This document shows positions 8,857 through 17,202 of a DNA stretch of 61,018 nucleotides, one piece after another. The stretch comes from Roseibacillus sp. (lineage in GTDB: Bacteria > Verrucomicrobiota > Verrucomicrobiia > Verrucomicrobiales > Akkermansiaceae), in NCBI GenBank assembly GCA_022448985.1, contig JAKVCR010000019.1:81898-142915 (forward strand), given 5' to 3'. The notes under the pieces were generated by a model. The model did not search any database. It saw only the letters and a list, made by a program, of their open reading frames with translations, and had not been told where the DNA came from. Position 1 is the first letter of the stretch; each line of letters opens with the position of its first letter. The position numbers and the translations under genes are program-made.

Positions 8857-10020
8857 TCAGGCAGGGGCTGGTGTGAGGATTTCACTGTCCCAGTCTTTCC
8901 AGACGGGATCGAATCCTTGGCTGCGGAGTTGAGCAGCGACAGTTTCGGCTGAACGGTCGTCGTCGATCTCAAATTGCGGGGTTGCCCGGGTGTGGGAGCA
9001 ACCAGTTGCGTGTTCTGCGTGATCGATTTCGATTCGTCGTCCCTTGATTGTACGGTGGAGGTCGTCTCTGCCTGCCCCGGTATAACCACCCGGCTCGGTG
9101 TGAGAGCCGGCGGAGACGTGCGTGACACCGAGAGGGAAGAGGCGGTCGCGGAGGGTGGCCGGCTCGCGGGTGGAAAGAACGATGCCAACCCGGGGAAAGG
9201 TAAGGCGAAAGGCGCAGATTAGCTGAACAAGTTGGCGATCGTTGAACATGAGTTCGGGGTCGGTCTGGTGGCGGTGATTTCCAGCGTGGGGCCGGAGCCG
9301 GGGGAAGGAGATGGTGAACTGTGCCTTCCAGCAGTGCCTGTAGAGGTATTCGAGGTGGGCGGCGAGTGAGAGGGCCTCGGTACGCCAGTCGGCGAGTCCG
9401 AAGAGGGCGCCGATTCCAATTCGACGAAAGCCTCCGGCATAGGCTCGCTCGGGGCAGTCCAGGCGCCAATCGAACTTTTTCTTGGGGCCGGCGGTGTGGA
9501 GCTCTTCATACGTTTCGCGGTGATAGGTTTCCTGGTAAACGACTAGTCCTTCCGCCCCGCAGGTGACTAGTTCCGCATATTGTTCGTCCTCCATGGGGCC
9601 GACCTCGATCCCAAGGGTGGGGATAGAGGGGGCGAGGAGTCGCAGACACTCCTGCAGGTAACCATCCGAAACGAACTTAGGATGCTCACCGGCCACGAGG
9701 AGGAGGTTTCGGAAACCCAAGGCATGGAGATGCCCGGCTTCGTCAGCGACCTGCTTGAGGGTGAGTGTTGTGCGTAGAATAGGATTATCGCGTGAGAACC
9801 CGCAGTAGCTGCAGTTATTCACACATTCGTTGGAGAGATAGAGGGGTGCAAAAAGGCGCATCGTGTGGCCGAATTGCCGCCGGGAGAGAGCAGAGCTTTT
9901 TCGTGCCAGGGCCTCCAGTTCAGTTGGGGGGAGAGGCTCCAGAAGGGTCTCAAACCGCCGCAGGAGTGGAGAATGCGGTCGATCCCGGTCTGCGAAGCAG
10001 GCAGCGAAGCTCACGAACAA
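8857..10020 (-). CDS. thiH: 2-iminoacetate synthase (ThiH), radical SAM
   Basis: Radical SAM enzyme that cleaves tyrosine to dehydroglycine (2-iminoacetate) and p-cresol, supplying the glycine-like part of the thiamine thiazole under anaerobic-type chemistry. The cluster-binding motif CVNNCSYCGF lies around residue 67, preceded by FAPLYLSNE as in the family. GIEVGPM and FPRLRPHAG are further matches. The length of 387 is close to the family norm. The frame opens with TTG at 10020; a GTG six nt further in is as plausible, and neither has a clear ribosome site. Using ThiH rather than the oxygen-dependent glycine oxidase ThiO is common in facultative or anaerobic lineages. Confidence 0.92.
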   Translation of the reverse strand: MFVSFAACFADRDRPHSPLLRRFETLLEPLPPTELEALARKSSALSRRQFGHTMRLFAPLYLSNECVNNCSYCGFSRDNPILRTTLTLKQVADEAGHLHALGFRNLLLVAGEHPKFVSDGYLQECLRLLAPSIPTLGIEVGPMEDEQYAELVTCGAEGLVVYQETYHRETYEELHTAGPKKKFDWRLDCPERAYAGGFRRIGIGALFGLADWRTEALSLAAHLEYLYRHCWKAQFTISFPRLRPHAGNHRHQTDPELMFNDRQLVQLICAFRLTFPRVGIVLSTREPATLRDRLFPLGVTHVSAGSHTEPGGYTGAGRDDLHRTIKGRRIEIDHAEHATGCSHTRATPQFEIDDDRSAETVAAQLRSQGFDPVWKDWDSEILTPAPA

Positions 10021-10035
10021 GAGAGGTCGGATTTG

Positions 10036-10091
10036 CGGAGCAGAATGTCAAAGGGGAAAACGGGAGGGGTTCCGGGTTTTTCCCTGCTCCG
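10036..10091 (-). repeat. inverted repeat in the thiH leader
   Basis: CGGAGCAG (10036-10043) and CTGCTCCG (10084-10091) form a perfect 8-bp stem. An inner GGGAAAA/TTTTCCC pair stacks next to one arm. On the minus strand it ends 15 nt before the TTG at 10020. The thiamine pyrophosphate riboswitch core (CTGAGA ... ACCTGATC) is not present, so any control here would be of another kind. Confidence 0.35.
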
Positions 10092-10256
10092 GGTTCTGGC
10101 GTGCATCCTGTAACGGGGCAGGGGATGGTAGGTGGAGCAGCTCCTTTCGATAGCGATGGAGAGAGGGGAGAGGGGAGGAGAATCTCGTGAAAATTCGCGG
10201 GGCGATTGATTGAGCGCTTGATCAAGTGGGGTGGGAGCGGCACTTTCGTAGAGGCC

Positions 10257-11129
10257 ATGAGCGAAGTGGAGACCATTGAATGCCGACCCACAAAGTGGTT
10301 CTATCTCAGGGCCGGGGCCATGGTGCTGATGTTCGGCGTGTTTCTGGTACTGTTTTTGAAGGACTGGAAGGTTGGTTGGCCTAAGAAGAACGAGGTCTAC
10401 TACACCTACAAGGCCTTTGAGGAAGCTGAGAAGAAGTTTGTCGAACACGAGGACAGGAAAGCCACAGCGGAGGACTGGGAGGCATTTGCGCAGGCGCAGG
10501 TGACAGGCTTTCCCGATGGTGAAGGCATACTGCCGCCAGGAGTAGATTCCTCCACCCGGTGGCCGGCTATCCTGCACGACTATGCAGGTTATAAGCAGGC
10601 TCAGCAGGAAGAGAGTAAAATGACACCTCCCTTGTGGGTGAGTTACACTGATGAGCGAGGCTGGAGCTCCTCCATTCCTAAGAAGAGTTATGAAGCGGCC
10701 AAGATTCAGGAACAGCTTTATTACGGAATCGGAAGCGGAGTTCTCCTGTTGATCACGGGATTTTTCCTCGTCCGGACTTCTCGGCGTACGATGAAAGTAG
10801 ACGGGGAGGCCTACTATGCACCGGACGGTAAAAGGATCCTCTTCAGTTCGATTTGCAGGATTGATGTGCGGAAGTGGGGAACCAAGGGGCTGGCTTACCT
10901 TTATTATCGGGAGGATGGATCTTCGGAGGAGAGCGCGACGAAATCCAAGGTGGACGGCATGGTCTATGGGCAATTCAAGCAGGAGGAAGGGGCCCCTGCG
11001 GAAGCCCTCTTCCAGCGCATTCTAGATAATTTCAAGGGTGAGTTGATCGAACTGGAAGAGGATGAGGGGGAAGATCCAGAGAAGCCCGGAGGGGAAGAAG
11101 CAGCAGAGGAGGATCGTCTAAAGGAGTAG
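10257..11129 (+). CDS. two-helix membrane protein, unknown role
   Basis: A 290-residue protein that I do not recognise. One membrane helix lies at about 14-36 (FYLRAGAMVLMFGVFLVLFL) and another at about 155-175 (YYGIGSGVLLLITGFFLV). The hydrophilic segment between them is probably periplasmic and the C-terminal half cytoplasmic, with a small beta-rich stretch (MKVDGEAYYAPDGKRILFSS) and a strongly acidic tail. The ATG at 10257 was chosen because GTAGAGG sits just before it; the frame remains open 51 nt further upstream. It lies 69 nt before acpP and may be read with it. Confidence 0.65.
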   Translation: MSEVETIECRPTKWFYLRAGAMVLMFGVFLVLFLKDWKVGWPKKNEVYYTYKAFEEAEKKFVEHEDRKATAEDWEAFAQAQVTGFPDGEGILPPGVDSSTRWPAILHDYAGYKQAQQEESKMTPPLWVSYTDERGWSSSIPKKSYEAAKIQEQLYYGIGSGVLLLITGFFLVRTSRRTMKVDGEAYYAPDGKRILFSSICRIDVRKWGTKGLAYLYYREDGSSEESATKSKVDGMVYGQFKQEEGAPAEALFQRILDNFKGELIELEEDEGEDPEKPGGEEAAEEDRLKE

Positions 11130-11198
11130 ATTTTCAGAGTTGCCAAGCGCGTCAAGGGGGGCTAAAGCCAGAACCAAGTAACCAATTGCGACGGATAC

Positions 11199-11438
11199 AT
11201 GTCAGAATCAAGTGAAGAGAAGGTCAAGGGCATCATTGTGGAACAACTCGGAGTGAACGCCGATCAGGTGACAAGGGAAGCGAAAGTGGTTGAGGACCTG
11301 GGCGCCGATTCCCTCGATGCGGTGGAATTAGTGATGGCTGTCGAAGAGGAGTTCGGAGTCGAGGTGCCTGACGATCAGGCCGAGAATCTGACCACGGTCG
11401 GGGCGATTATCGATTACGTTGATAAATCTTCGTCCTGA
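11199..11438 (+). CDS. acpP: acyl carrier protein
   Basis: Carries growing acyl chains on a phosphopantetheine arm during type II fatty acid synthesis in the cytoplasm. The 79 residues include [19 protein letters not shown], in which Ser38 is the attachment site, and the protein is acidic throughout as expected. It is not beside fabD, fabG or fabF, which is unusual; the nearest lipid gene is accA about 1.6 kb downstream on the same strand. A weak -35-like TTGCCA lies in the upstream gap. A short hairpin followed by four T residues ends 57 nt after the stop. Confidence 0.96.
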   Translation: MSESSEEKVKGIIVEQLGVNADQVTREAKVVEDLGADSLDAVELVMAVEEEFGVEVPDDQAENLTTVGAIIDYVDKSSS

Positions 11439-11479
11439 ATAAGTTTGCGCTTCCTATCTAGGACATGGGGTGGGTCTGG

Positions 11480-11496
11480 AAGGGCCTGCCCTTTTC
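11480..11496 (+). terminator. weak intrinsic terminator after acpP
   Basis: AAGGG (11480-11484), loop CCTG, CCCTT (11489-11493), then T residues to 11495. The stem is only five pairs and the T run is short, so termination may be partial, leaving read-through to the downstream genes. Confidence 0.4.
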
Positions 11497-11537
11497 GTTG
11501 TCAGGGGGGGGTTGGTAGGCGATGATAGGGGCGGAGA

Positions 11538-12056
11538 ATGTATTCCCCCGATGATATTCAGTATGCGCTGGAAACGACCAGCGTGTTGTATGAGCCGGAC
11601 CGCCGGATCGACACGTTTGGGAATACGCGTTTCGAGTTCCTTCTTCTGAGCGAGTTGATGGACTCGGTAGGGCAGGTCCGCATCCGAAGCGGGGAGGTGG
11701 AGGCTAACCAGCCAACTATCATCAAGCCCGAGGCTTATAGTGGTATTGAGTTTGAGGGTTTTGGTGACGATGCGGAGAGGTTTCATCAATGGCTCCAGGA
11801 GCACGGCGCGAAGATCGCCTTCCTCAATTATCAGTTCAAGCGGGGAGAAGTCCGGGAAGAGTTGTTGCACGACTCTCTGGAGGCGGTCCGGGAGCGAGTG
11901 CTTGATGATGCTCGTCGGACGGGCAACCCGATGCAGGTTGTGATTGAAGGAGTGGACGATGCCTGGGAGATCAGCCTCCTGCGCTTTATCTTTGAGATTG
12001 TAGACAAGAGTTCTGAGATCAACGCGTTCGATTTCAAGCGCAAGGGATTGCTCTAG
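11538..12056 (+). CDS. hypothetical protein
   Basis: A 172-residue soluble, acidic protein of alternating beta and alpha character, without signal peptide, membrane helix or cysteine motif. I cannot place it in a family. The sequence is well behaved, with no low complexity, and it lies on the same strand as acpP, the LysM protein and accA, 51 nt before the LysM protein. That supports a real gene. A possible reading as a small regulatory or chaperone-like protein would be a guess. Confidence 0.65.
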   Translation: MYSPDDIQYALETTSVLYEPDRRIDTFGNTRFEFLLLSELMDSVGQVRIRSGEVEANQPTIIKPEAYSGIEFEGFGDDAERFHQWLQEHGAKIAFLNYQFKRGEVREELLHDSLEAVRERVLDDARRTGNPMQVVIEGVDDAWEISLLRFIFEIVDKSSEINAFDFKRKGLL

Positions 12057-12107
12057 CGTCATGCCAGATGAGTTCGCCGAATAATGAAGATGGAGATGGT
12101 CCTGTGA

Positions 12108-12992
12108 ATGGGATCCCGGGACATTAGAGCGCTGCAGGTTATGATGGCTATCATCAAGGTTCTTGCCGCCTTACTAGTGCTGGGAGTCCTGGGCGCGACG
12201 GTCGTGCTGGTTGAGAAACTGAAGGAAGAGACCGCTGTGCCGCAGTTGAGGGAAGAAACCCCGGAGTCTCTCGAAAATATTCCATTAGTTAAACCGGGAG
12301 AGATTGCGTTTGAACGGGCAAGGGAGTTGTTGGCAACTGGACAATTTGAAAAAGCGCGTGAGAAACTGGAGTTTCTGGTTGGGGTTTACCCGTCGTCGAC
12401 TTCGGCGGGCGAGGCCCGTCGGATTCTGGGAGAGTTGAATCTCGATGATCTGCTTTCCACCGAAATTATGGAGGGTAAGACGATGTATGAGGTGAAACCC
12501 GGAGATAATTTTACCAGGATTGCGGTCAGGCATGAGACAACCCTGGATTGTATCATGCATATGAATGGCCTGCAGAGGATGGACAAGCTCTACCCCGGAG
12601 ATGAGCTGGTGCTGCTGCCGCTGAGATTCAACATCAAGATAGATGTGGCCCGTAAGCTTCTGAGCTTGTACAAGGAGGGGCGCCTCCTGAAATCCTATAA
12701 TCTGCTCCACGCCAGGGCGCGGGATTCGCGAGGAGGGCTGAGATCCAGGATTGGCCAGAAAATCGGTCTCCTGGAAGACGGGCGACGTGTTTCTCCAGTG
12801 AAGTTCGAGAGTTACCGGACTGCCAGAAAGGTGCTCATTCTCGATCACCGGGGTTTGCAGTTGCGCCAGGGTGGGGTGGCGGAAGAGGAGGATGCGGGAA
12901 GGGGCTTTTTCCTCTCGGAAGCCGATATGGAGGAGTTGGCTCTTCTCCTGAGGGTCGGGAACGAGGTGGAAGTTCGGTTCGGTAACGAGTAG
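12108..12992 (+). CDS. membrane-anchored LysM-domain protein
   Basis: A 294-residue protein with an N-terminal membrane helix (about residues 12-35) and no cleavage site, so it is probably anchored in the inner membrane and exposed to the periplasm. A short TPR-like helical pair (FERARELLATGQFEKAREKL) is followed by a LysM domain at about 124-168 (MYEVKPGDNFTRIAVRHETT to LYPGDELVLLP), a peptidoglycan-binding fold. The C-terminal third (about 180-290) is predicted soluble and unassigned; the part near VKFESYRTARKVLILDHRG may be a small beta domain. It ends 10 nt before the accA start used here. Confidence 0.82.
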   Translation: MGSRDIRALQVMMAIIKVLAALLVLGVLGATVVLVEKLKEETAVPQLREETPESLENIPLVKPGEIAFERARELLATGQFEKAREKLEFLVGVYPSSTSAGEARRILGELNLDDLLSTEIMEGKTMYEVKPGDNFTRIAVRHETTLDCIMHMNGLQRMDKLYPGDELVLLPLRFNIKIDVARKLLSLYKEGRLLKSYNLLHARARDSRGGLRSRIGQKIGLLEDGRRVSPVKFESYRTARKVLILDHRGLQLRQGGVAEEEDAGRGFFLSEADMEELALLLRVGNEVEVRFGNE

Positions 12993-13002
12993 GATGTGTC
13001 CA

Positions 13003-13974
13003 ATGAACGACAGTAGTGGGCGCCCCCAACCTCTTGATTTCGAGAAACCCATAGCGGAACTCGAAGGCGAATTGGAGGATATGCGCGAGAAGGCGCGTTC
13101 ACAGGATATCGATCTCAGTAAGGAAATCGCAACTCTGGAGGAAAAACTGGCGGAGGTGCGGGAGCGCATTTACGAAAACCTGACACCATGGCAACGTGTG
13201 CAGATTGCGAGACACGTTAGCCGTCCTTTCATGCTCGATTATCTCAGCGACGCCTTCGATGATTTCTGTGAGTTGCATGGGGATCGTCTGGTAGGAGATG
13301 ACCAGGCCATGCCAGGTGGATTCGCCCTCCTTGAAGGGCGTCGCTGCGTGGTAATCGGGCACCAGAAAGGCCGGAATACAAAGGAGAACCTGGAGCGGAA
13401 TTTCGGAAGTGCGCACCCCGAGGGTTATCGCAAGGCCCTGCGCCTCATGAAACTGGCCGAGAAGTTCAGGATTCCTGTCATCGCGTTGATCGACACACCC
13501 GGGGCATTCCCGGGGATCGGGGCAGAGGAGCGCAATATCGCGGAGGCAATTGCACGGAATCTGCGGGATATGATGGACCTGAGGACGCCCATCGTGGCGG
13601 TAGTGTTAGGTGAAGGGGGATCAGGAGGTGCTCTCGGGATCGGGGTGGCCGACCGCATTCTCATGCTGGAGAATGCCTACTATTCAGTGATCAGCCCGGA
13701 AGGTTGTGCCGCTATTCTCTGGAAGCACCGCAAGCATGCGCCGGAGGCGGCAGAGGCGATGAAGTTGACGGCAGAGGATCTTGCGGGAATGAACCTGATT
13801 GATGAGGTGGTGCCCGAGCCGATGGGGGGAGCGCATCATGATGTCCGAGCGGCGGCCAACAATCTCAAGGCTGCGCTGGTCAGGCATCTGGATGAGCTGG
13901 AGGACTTATCCGAAGAGGAAATGCTGGAAGCGCGTTATGGGAAGTTCCGGCAGGCGGGGCAGTGGGCCGAATAG
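13003..13974 (+). CDS. accA: acetyl-CoA carboxylase carboxyltransferase subunit alpha
   Basis: Alpha half of the carboxyltransferase that moves CO2 from biotin-BCCP to acetyl-CoA, giving malonyl-CoA for fatty acid synthesis. The 323-residue length is standard. An N-terminal coiled region (LDFEKPIAELEGELEDM) precedes the crotonase-like core, with GDDQAMPGGFA, HQKGRN, IALIDTPGAFPGIGAEERN and GEGGSGGALGIGVAD, typical AccA motifs. An ATG nine nt upstream is in frame, but AGGA at 12991-12994 is properly spaced for the codon at 13003. accD is not in the window. Confidence 0.96.
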   Translation: MNDSSGRPQPLDFEKPIAELEGELEDMREKARSQDIDLSKEIATLEEKLAEVRERIYENLTPWQRVQIARHVSRPFMLDYLSDAFDDFCELHGDRLVGDDQAMPGGFALLEGRRCVVIGHQKGRNTKENLERNFGSAHPEGYRKALRLMKLAEKFRIPVIALIDTPGAFPGIGAEERNIAEAIARNLRDMMDLRTPIVAVVLGEGGSGGALGIGVADRILMLENAYYSVISPEGCAAILWKHRKHAPEAAEAMKLTAEDLAGMNLIDEVVPEPMGGAHHDVRAAANNLKAALVRHLDELEDLSEEEMLEARYGKFRQAGQWAE

Positions 13975-14028
13975 GCAGGGAGTATCCAGGTTGGTGCTGG
14001 TAATTCTTCTGGAAGAGGTCCCGTGCTT

Positions 14029-16311
14029 CTAATTCAGGGTTGCCTCGGTATATGGAACCCCACCCTGTTTCTTGGTATTCTCGCGGGACTCCTGGATGAA
14101 GGATTCCTTCACCGGCCCGGAACGATTGCTCCAGGCATGACGGACGAAGGTGAGGATATCGGCGATATCCTTGTCCGAGATAGTCGGGTTCATGGAGAGG
14201 CCTGGCATGGCGGCTGGGAGCGTATAGCGCTTTCCGGAAACCGTGATCGGGCCCTGCAGACCGTGCAGGAGGACCTTGGCAAGTCGTTTGGTATCCCCAT
14301 TGACCCAGTCGGATTCATCGAGTGGCGGGCCCAGATTGGGAAGTCCAGTGCCATCAGCGCCGTGGCAGCCGATGCAGGCGGCTCGTCCCATATAGAGTTT
14401 TTCGCCACGCTGGAAAGAAGCGAGGTGTTCGCCTTTGATGGTGGGTGGGGTGATCTTCCTCGCGTTCTTGTGCAGAGCTTCCTGCAGCCACTTGTCGAGA
14501 CCGCCATCATTGTAGCGACCATTATTCACACCCAAAAAGACCGCTTCCCGGTCCTTGAGGCCAGTGAAGGCAGCTTCCCGCACGAGGGTATTTTTTCCGT
14601 TGAGCTTGAGTTCCGCTACCAGGGCATCGAGGGACTGGGGGGTGCCGGTCTGGGCAAGGAGTCGAGCCTTGTAGATGGAGGACTCACGCCCGGCCTTGAA
14701 GGCAGCAAGAGCAGGGAGGAGGGAATTCTTATCACGTTGGCTGAGTGAGAGCCCTGCCATCAGAGCAGAGGAGGCAAGCTTCTCGTCACCGGACTTGAGA
14801 GACTTGGCAACGTGTTCAGCGTTGAGGAGGCCAAGGCCTTCAAGGCACCAGAGGGCATGCAGGCGGGCGAGAGGCTTGTCGCCTTGCAGGATAGTCTCAA
14901 GAGGGGTCTTGCTCGTTTCACTGCCGCGCTCGACGATGAGGCGTTGGGCAGTGTCCCGCCACCATCCGTTGGGATGGGCAAGATAGGGGATCAGTTCGTC
15001 CGGGGAGAGCTTTTTGAGCCTGGGCGTGGGTCCCCGGTCCTGGGTTTTGTGCCGGACACGGTAGATCCGGCCATGTCCCTTGCCGGGTTTGTCTAGGCCG
15101 CGACTCAGGATCTGCTTGCGAAGGTAGGAGGTGACGTAGGTGCGGTGCTGAATAATCCCGTGATACATGTCGAGGATGTAGAGGGAGTTATCGGGAGCAG
15201 TGTAGACATTGACCGGACGAAAGCGCTCGTCAGTGGAAGCGAGGAATTCCTTTTCCCCGAAAGTGTGCTCGCCGATTAGTTTTCCGTCTCCGTCCTTGTA
15301 GTTGATAGCCTTGACCAGATGACCGGTGGCTTCGGTGACAAAGGCGGTTCCATAGAGTTCCTTGCCAAGGCCGTGACTGCGGAAGACCGTGAGGCCGGAT
15401 GCGCCAGTGGCATTAATGAGCTTGAAGTTTTCGGGAGAAACGGTGTTACGCTGGTAGCCTCGGTTCACCCCCGGGGTGACGCGGATGGGCCAGACCCGGT
15501 TGCTGCTGATACGTGCCGAGATCCCCGCTTTCATCTTAGAGTTGGTGTTCCCGTAAGCTATATTGGGGAAGGTGTAATCCCCGACAAGAAGGGTGCTATT
15601 GCTATTGTGGAAGAGGCGGCCGTAATCGTCGCGGTCGATACCCCATTGTCCACGGAAATGGGTTTTTTCCATGATCCACTTGTCCTGGATCTTCTTGTAG
15701 CGCCGGTCGGATTTGGCGTTGTAGATCCAGTTGTCGAGTCCGAGAACGAGGCTGTTGGCCTTGTGCTCCACGTTGCCTCCCCGGGCGTAGTCCTTATCGA
15801 TCACCAGTCGCTTGCCAACGGGTTTGTTCCCGTCACGGCCCTGGAAGAACAGGCTTTCCTGGTTGGCCCAGAGGATGCCGTCATCGAGGAGATAGAGACT
15901 GCGCGGGAGAAGGAGTTTCTCGAGGAAGATTGTACGTTTGTCCACCTTGCCGTCGTTGTCGCTGTCTGCCAGGATTACGATGCGTCCCTGGGGGATGTCT
16001 TCACCCTTGCCGTCCACATCGGGCATATATCCGACTAGTTCACAGATCCACATCTGTCCGTCGCCGTCGAACTTAAGCGTGCAAGGCATGTCGACCAGCG
16101 GCTCGGATGCTACCTCTTCAATGACGAAGCCAGGAGCGAGTTGAAAGGATTTGAGGGCGTCCTCAACCTTGAGGAAAGGCGCTGGTGGAATCACATCCTC
16201 AGGGACAAAACTGGTCATGTTGTGGCCCCTCCGGTCACCCTGCTGGCCCATGAGGGGAGCGATGAGGGCAAGTGGGAGGGCGAGAAGGGAAAATCGTTGA
16301 AGGAGTGCCAT
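14029..16311 (-). CDS. PVC-type dehydrogenase/cytochrome c fusion, secreted
   Basis: A 760-residue exported protein of the kind common in Planctomycetes and Verrucomicrobia. A signal peptide (ALLQRFSLLALPLALIAPLM) leads into a beta-propeller of the membrane-bound dehydrogenase family (about 45-440; WICELVGYMPDVDGKGEDIP, YILDMYHGIIQHRTYV), then a helical HEAT-like region, then a C-terminal cytochrome c domain with CIGCH near residue 648 and a downstream methionine in MPGLSM as probable axial ligand. The frame continues 30 nt upstream to a TTG, but the ATG at 16311 places the signal peptide at the start. The natural substrate is unknown; relatives are thought to oxidise sugars or alcohols. Confidence 0.88.
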   Translation of the reverse strand: MALLQRFSLLALPLALIAPLMGQQGDRRGHNMTSFVPEDVIPPAPFLKVEDALKSFQLAPGFVIEEVASEPLVDMPCTLKFDGDGQMWICELVGYMPDVDGKGEDIPQGRIVILADSDNDGKVDKRTIFLEKLLLPRSLYLLDDGILWANQESLFFQGRDGNKPVGKRLVIDKDYARGGNVEHKANSLVLGLDNWIYNAKSDRRYKKIQDKWIMEKTHFRGQWGIDRDDYGRLFHNSNSTLLVGDYTFPNIAYGNTNSKMKAGISARISSNRVWPIRVTPGVNRGYQRNTVSPENFKLINATGASGLTVFRSHGLGKELYGTAFVTEATGHLVKAINYKDGDGKLIGEHTFGEKEFLASTDERFRPVNVYTAPDNSLYILDMYHGIIQHRTYVTSYLRKQILSRGLDKPGKGHGRIYRVRHKTQDRGPTPRLKKLSPDELIPYLAHPNGWWRDTAQRLIVERGSETSKTPLETILQGDKPLARLHALWCLEGLGLLNAEHVAKSLKSGDEKLASSALMAGLSLSQRDKNSLLPALAAFKAGRESSIYKARLLAQTGTPQSLDALVAELKLNGKNTLVREAAFTGLKDREAVFLGVNNGRYNDGGLDKWLQEALHKNARKITPPTIKGEHLASFQRGEKLYMGRAACIGCHGADGTGLPNLGPPLDESDWVNGDTKRLAKVLLHGLQGPITVSGKRYTLPAAMPGLSMNPTISDKDIADILTFVRHAWSNRSGPVKESFIQESRENTKKQGGVPYTEATLN

Positions 16312-16386
16312 GCTGGAGAGCCTACAATATTTGCGATTCAATTCTATCGAAAACCCCGTAAGTATTCAATGCCCTAAGTCTCCACT

Positions 16387-17202
16387 TCAGAGGGATTCCA
16401 GTCCAAAAAATTGTCGAAAGTTGTCGGCGAGGAGCACGCGGAGATCTGGTTCATCCTGGCCCAGAATGTGAGCCAGGCCCCTGACGACGTGGGGAAGATT
16501 GGCAGGATGATTGAGGGGGTGTCCTTCGCAGTCGCGGAGGATGAATTCGATATGCTGGTCCGGAGGGAGCATGTCGGGGGCATCGGTTTCCACGAGGAGA
16601 CGGTCGAGCGGGACCTGACGGAAGGCCGCCCGGGTCTTTTCCTTGTGCTCCCGGAGGAAATAGCCTGAAAAGGAGAATCGCGCACCGAGCTCCGTGAGTT
16701 CAGGGACTAGTTCTGCCGAACCGGTGTAGGAATGAAGGAGAAAGCCGCGGGCGGGGCCTTGGTTGGCGCGGAGGATCTCGATGAGGGGCCCCCAGGCCTG
16801 AAGACAGTGGATCGAGAGGGGCAGGTCGTGTTCTGCAGCCAGTGCGAGTTGAAGCGTGAAAATCTCCCTTTGATCCTCGAACTGTGGGTTCTTCATCCAG
16901 CGGTCAAGGCCACATTCTCCAAGGAAAACTGTTCCGGAGTGCAGGGAAAGGAAGCACTTCAGCTTTTCCAGCCAATCCTGACTGCGGCTGGCAATTTTCC
17001 AGGGGTGAAGGCCCAGCGAGGGTTGTACCAGGCCCGGGTAACGGCGAGCCAGTGTCATCACGTGGGGCCAGTCGTCCTGACAAGTGCCGTTGACGATGCA
17101 GTGCCTGATCCGGGCATCCCGGATAGATGGGAGAAGTTCGGGCAATCTATGTAGAAGCCGTTCGTCCTGGAGGTGATTGTGCGCGTCAAAAAGCGGCGTC
17201 AT
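16387..17202 (-). CDS. TatD-family metal-dependent hydrolase
   Basis: Predicted TIM-barrel metallohydrolase of the TatD group, with DNase or other phosphoesterase activity in characterised relatives. The first metal motif is the typical HxH in FDAHNHL near residue 6; GECGLDRW carries the metal-bridging Glu, SIHCLQAWG a metal histidine, LHSYTG another, and VETDAPDMLP the final aspartate. The 271-residue length is normal. Its start codon overlaps the mnmH stop as ATGA, so the two are translationally coupled; whether it acts on RNA in tRNA quality control is only a suggestion from this pairing. Confidence 0.93.
   Translation of the reverse strand: MTPLFDAHNHLQDERLLHRLPELLPSIRDARIRHCIVNGTCQDDWPHVMTLARRYPGLVQPSLGLHPWKIASRSQDWLEKLKCFLSLHSGTVFLGECGLDRWMKNPQFEDQREIFTLQLALAAEHDLPLSIHCLQAWGPLIEILRANQGPARGFLLHSYTGSAELVPELTELGARFSFSGYFLREHKEKTRAAFRQVPLDRLLVETDAPDMLPPDQHIEFILRDCEGHPLNHPANLPHVVRGLAHILGQDEPDLRVLLADNFRQFFGLESL

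Noticed and set aside
10021..10256. TPP riboswitch upstream of thiH
   Set aside because: Neither the CTGAGA nor the ACCTGATC core element is present on the minus strand; only an unrelated inverted repeat is seen.
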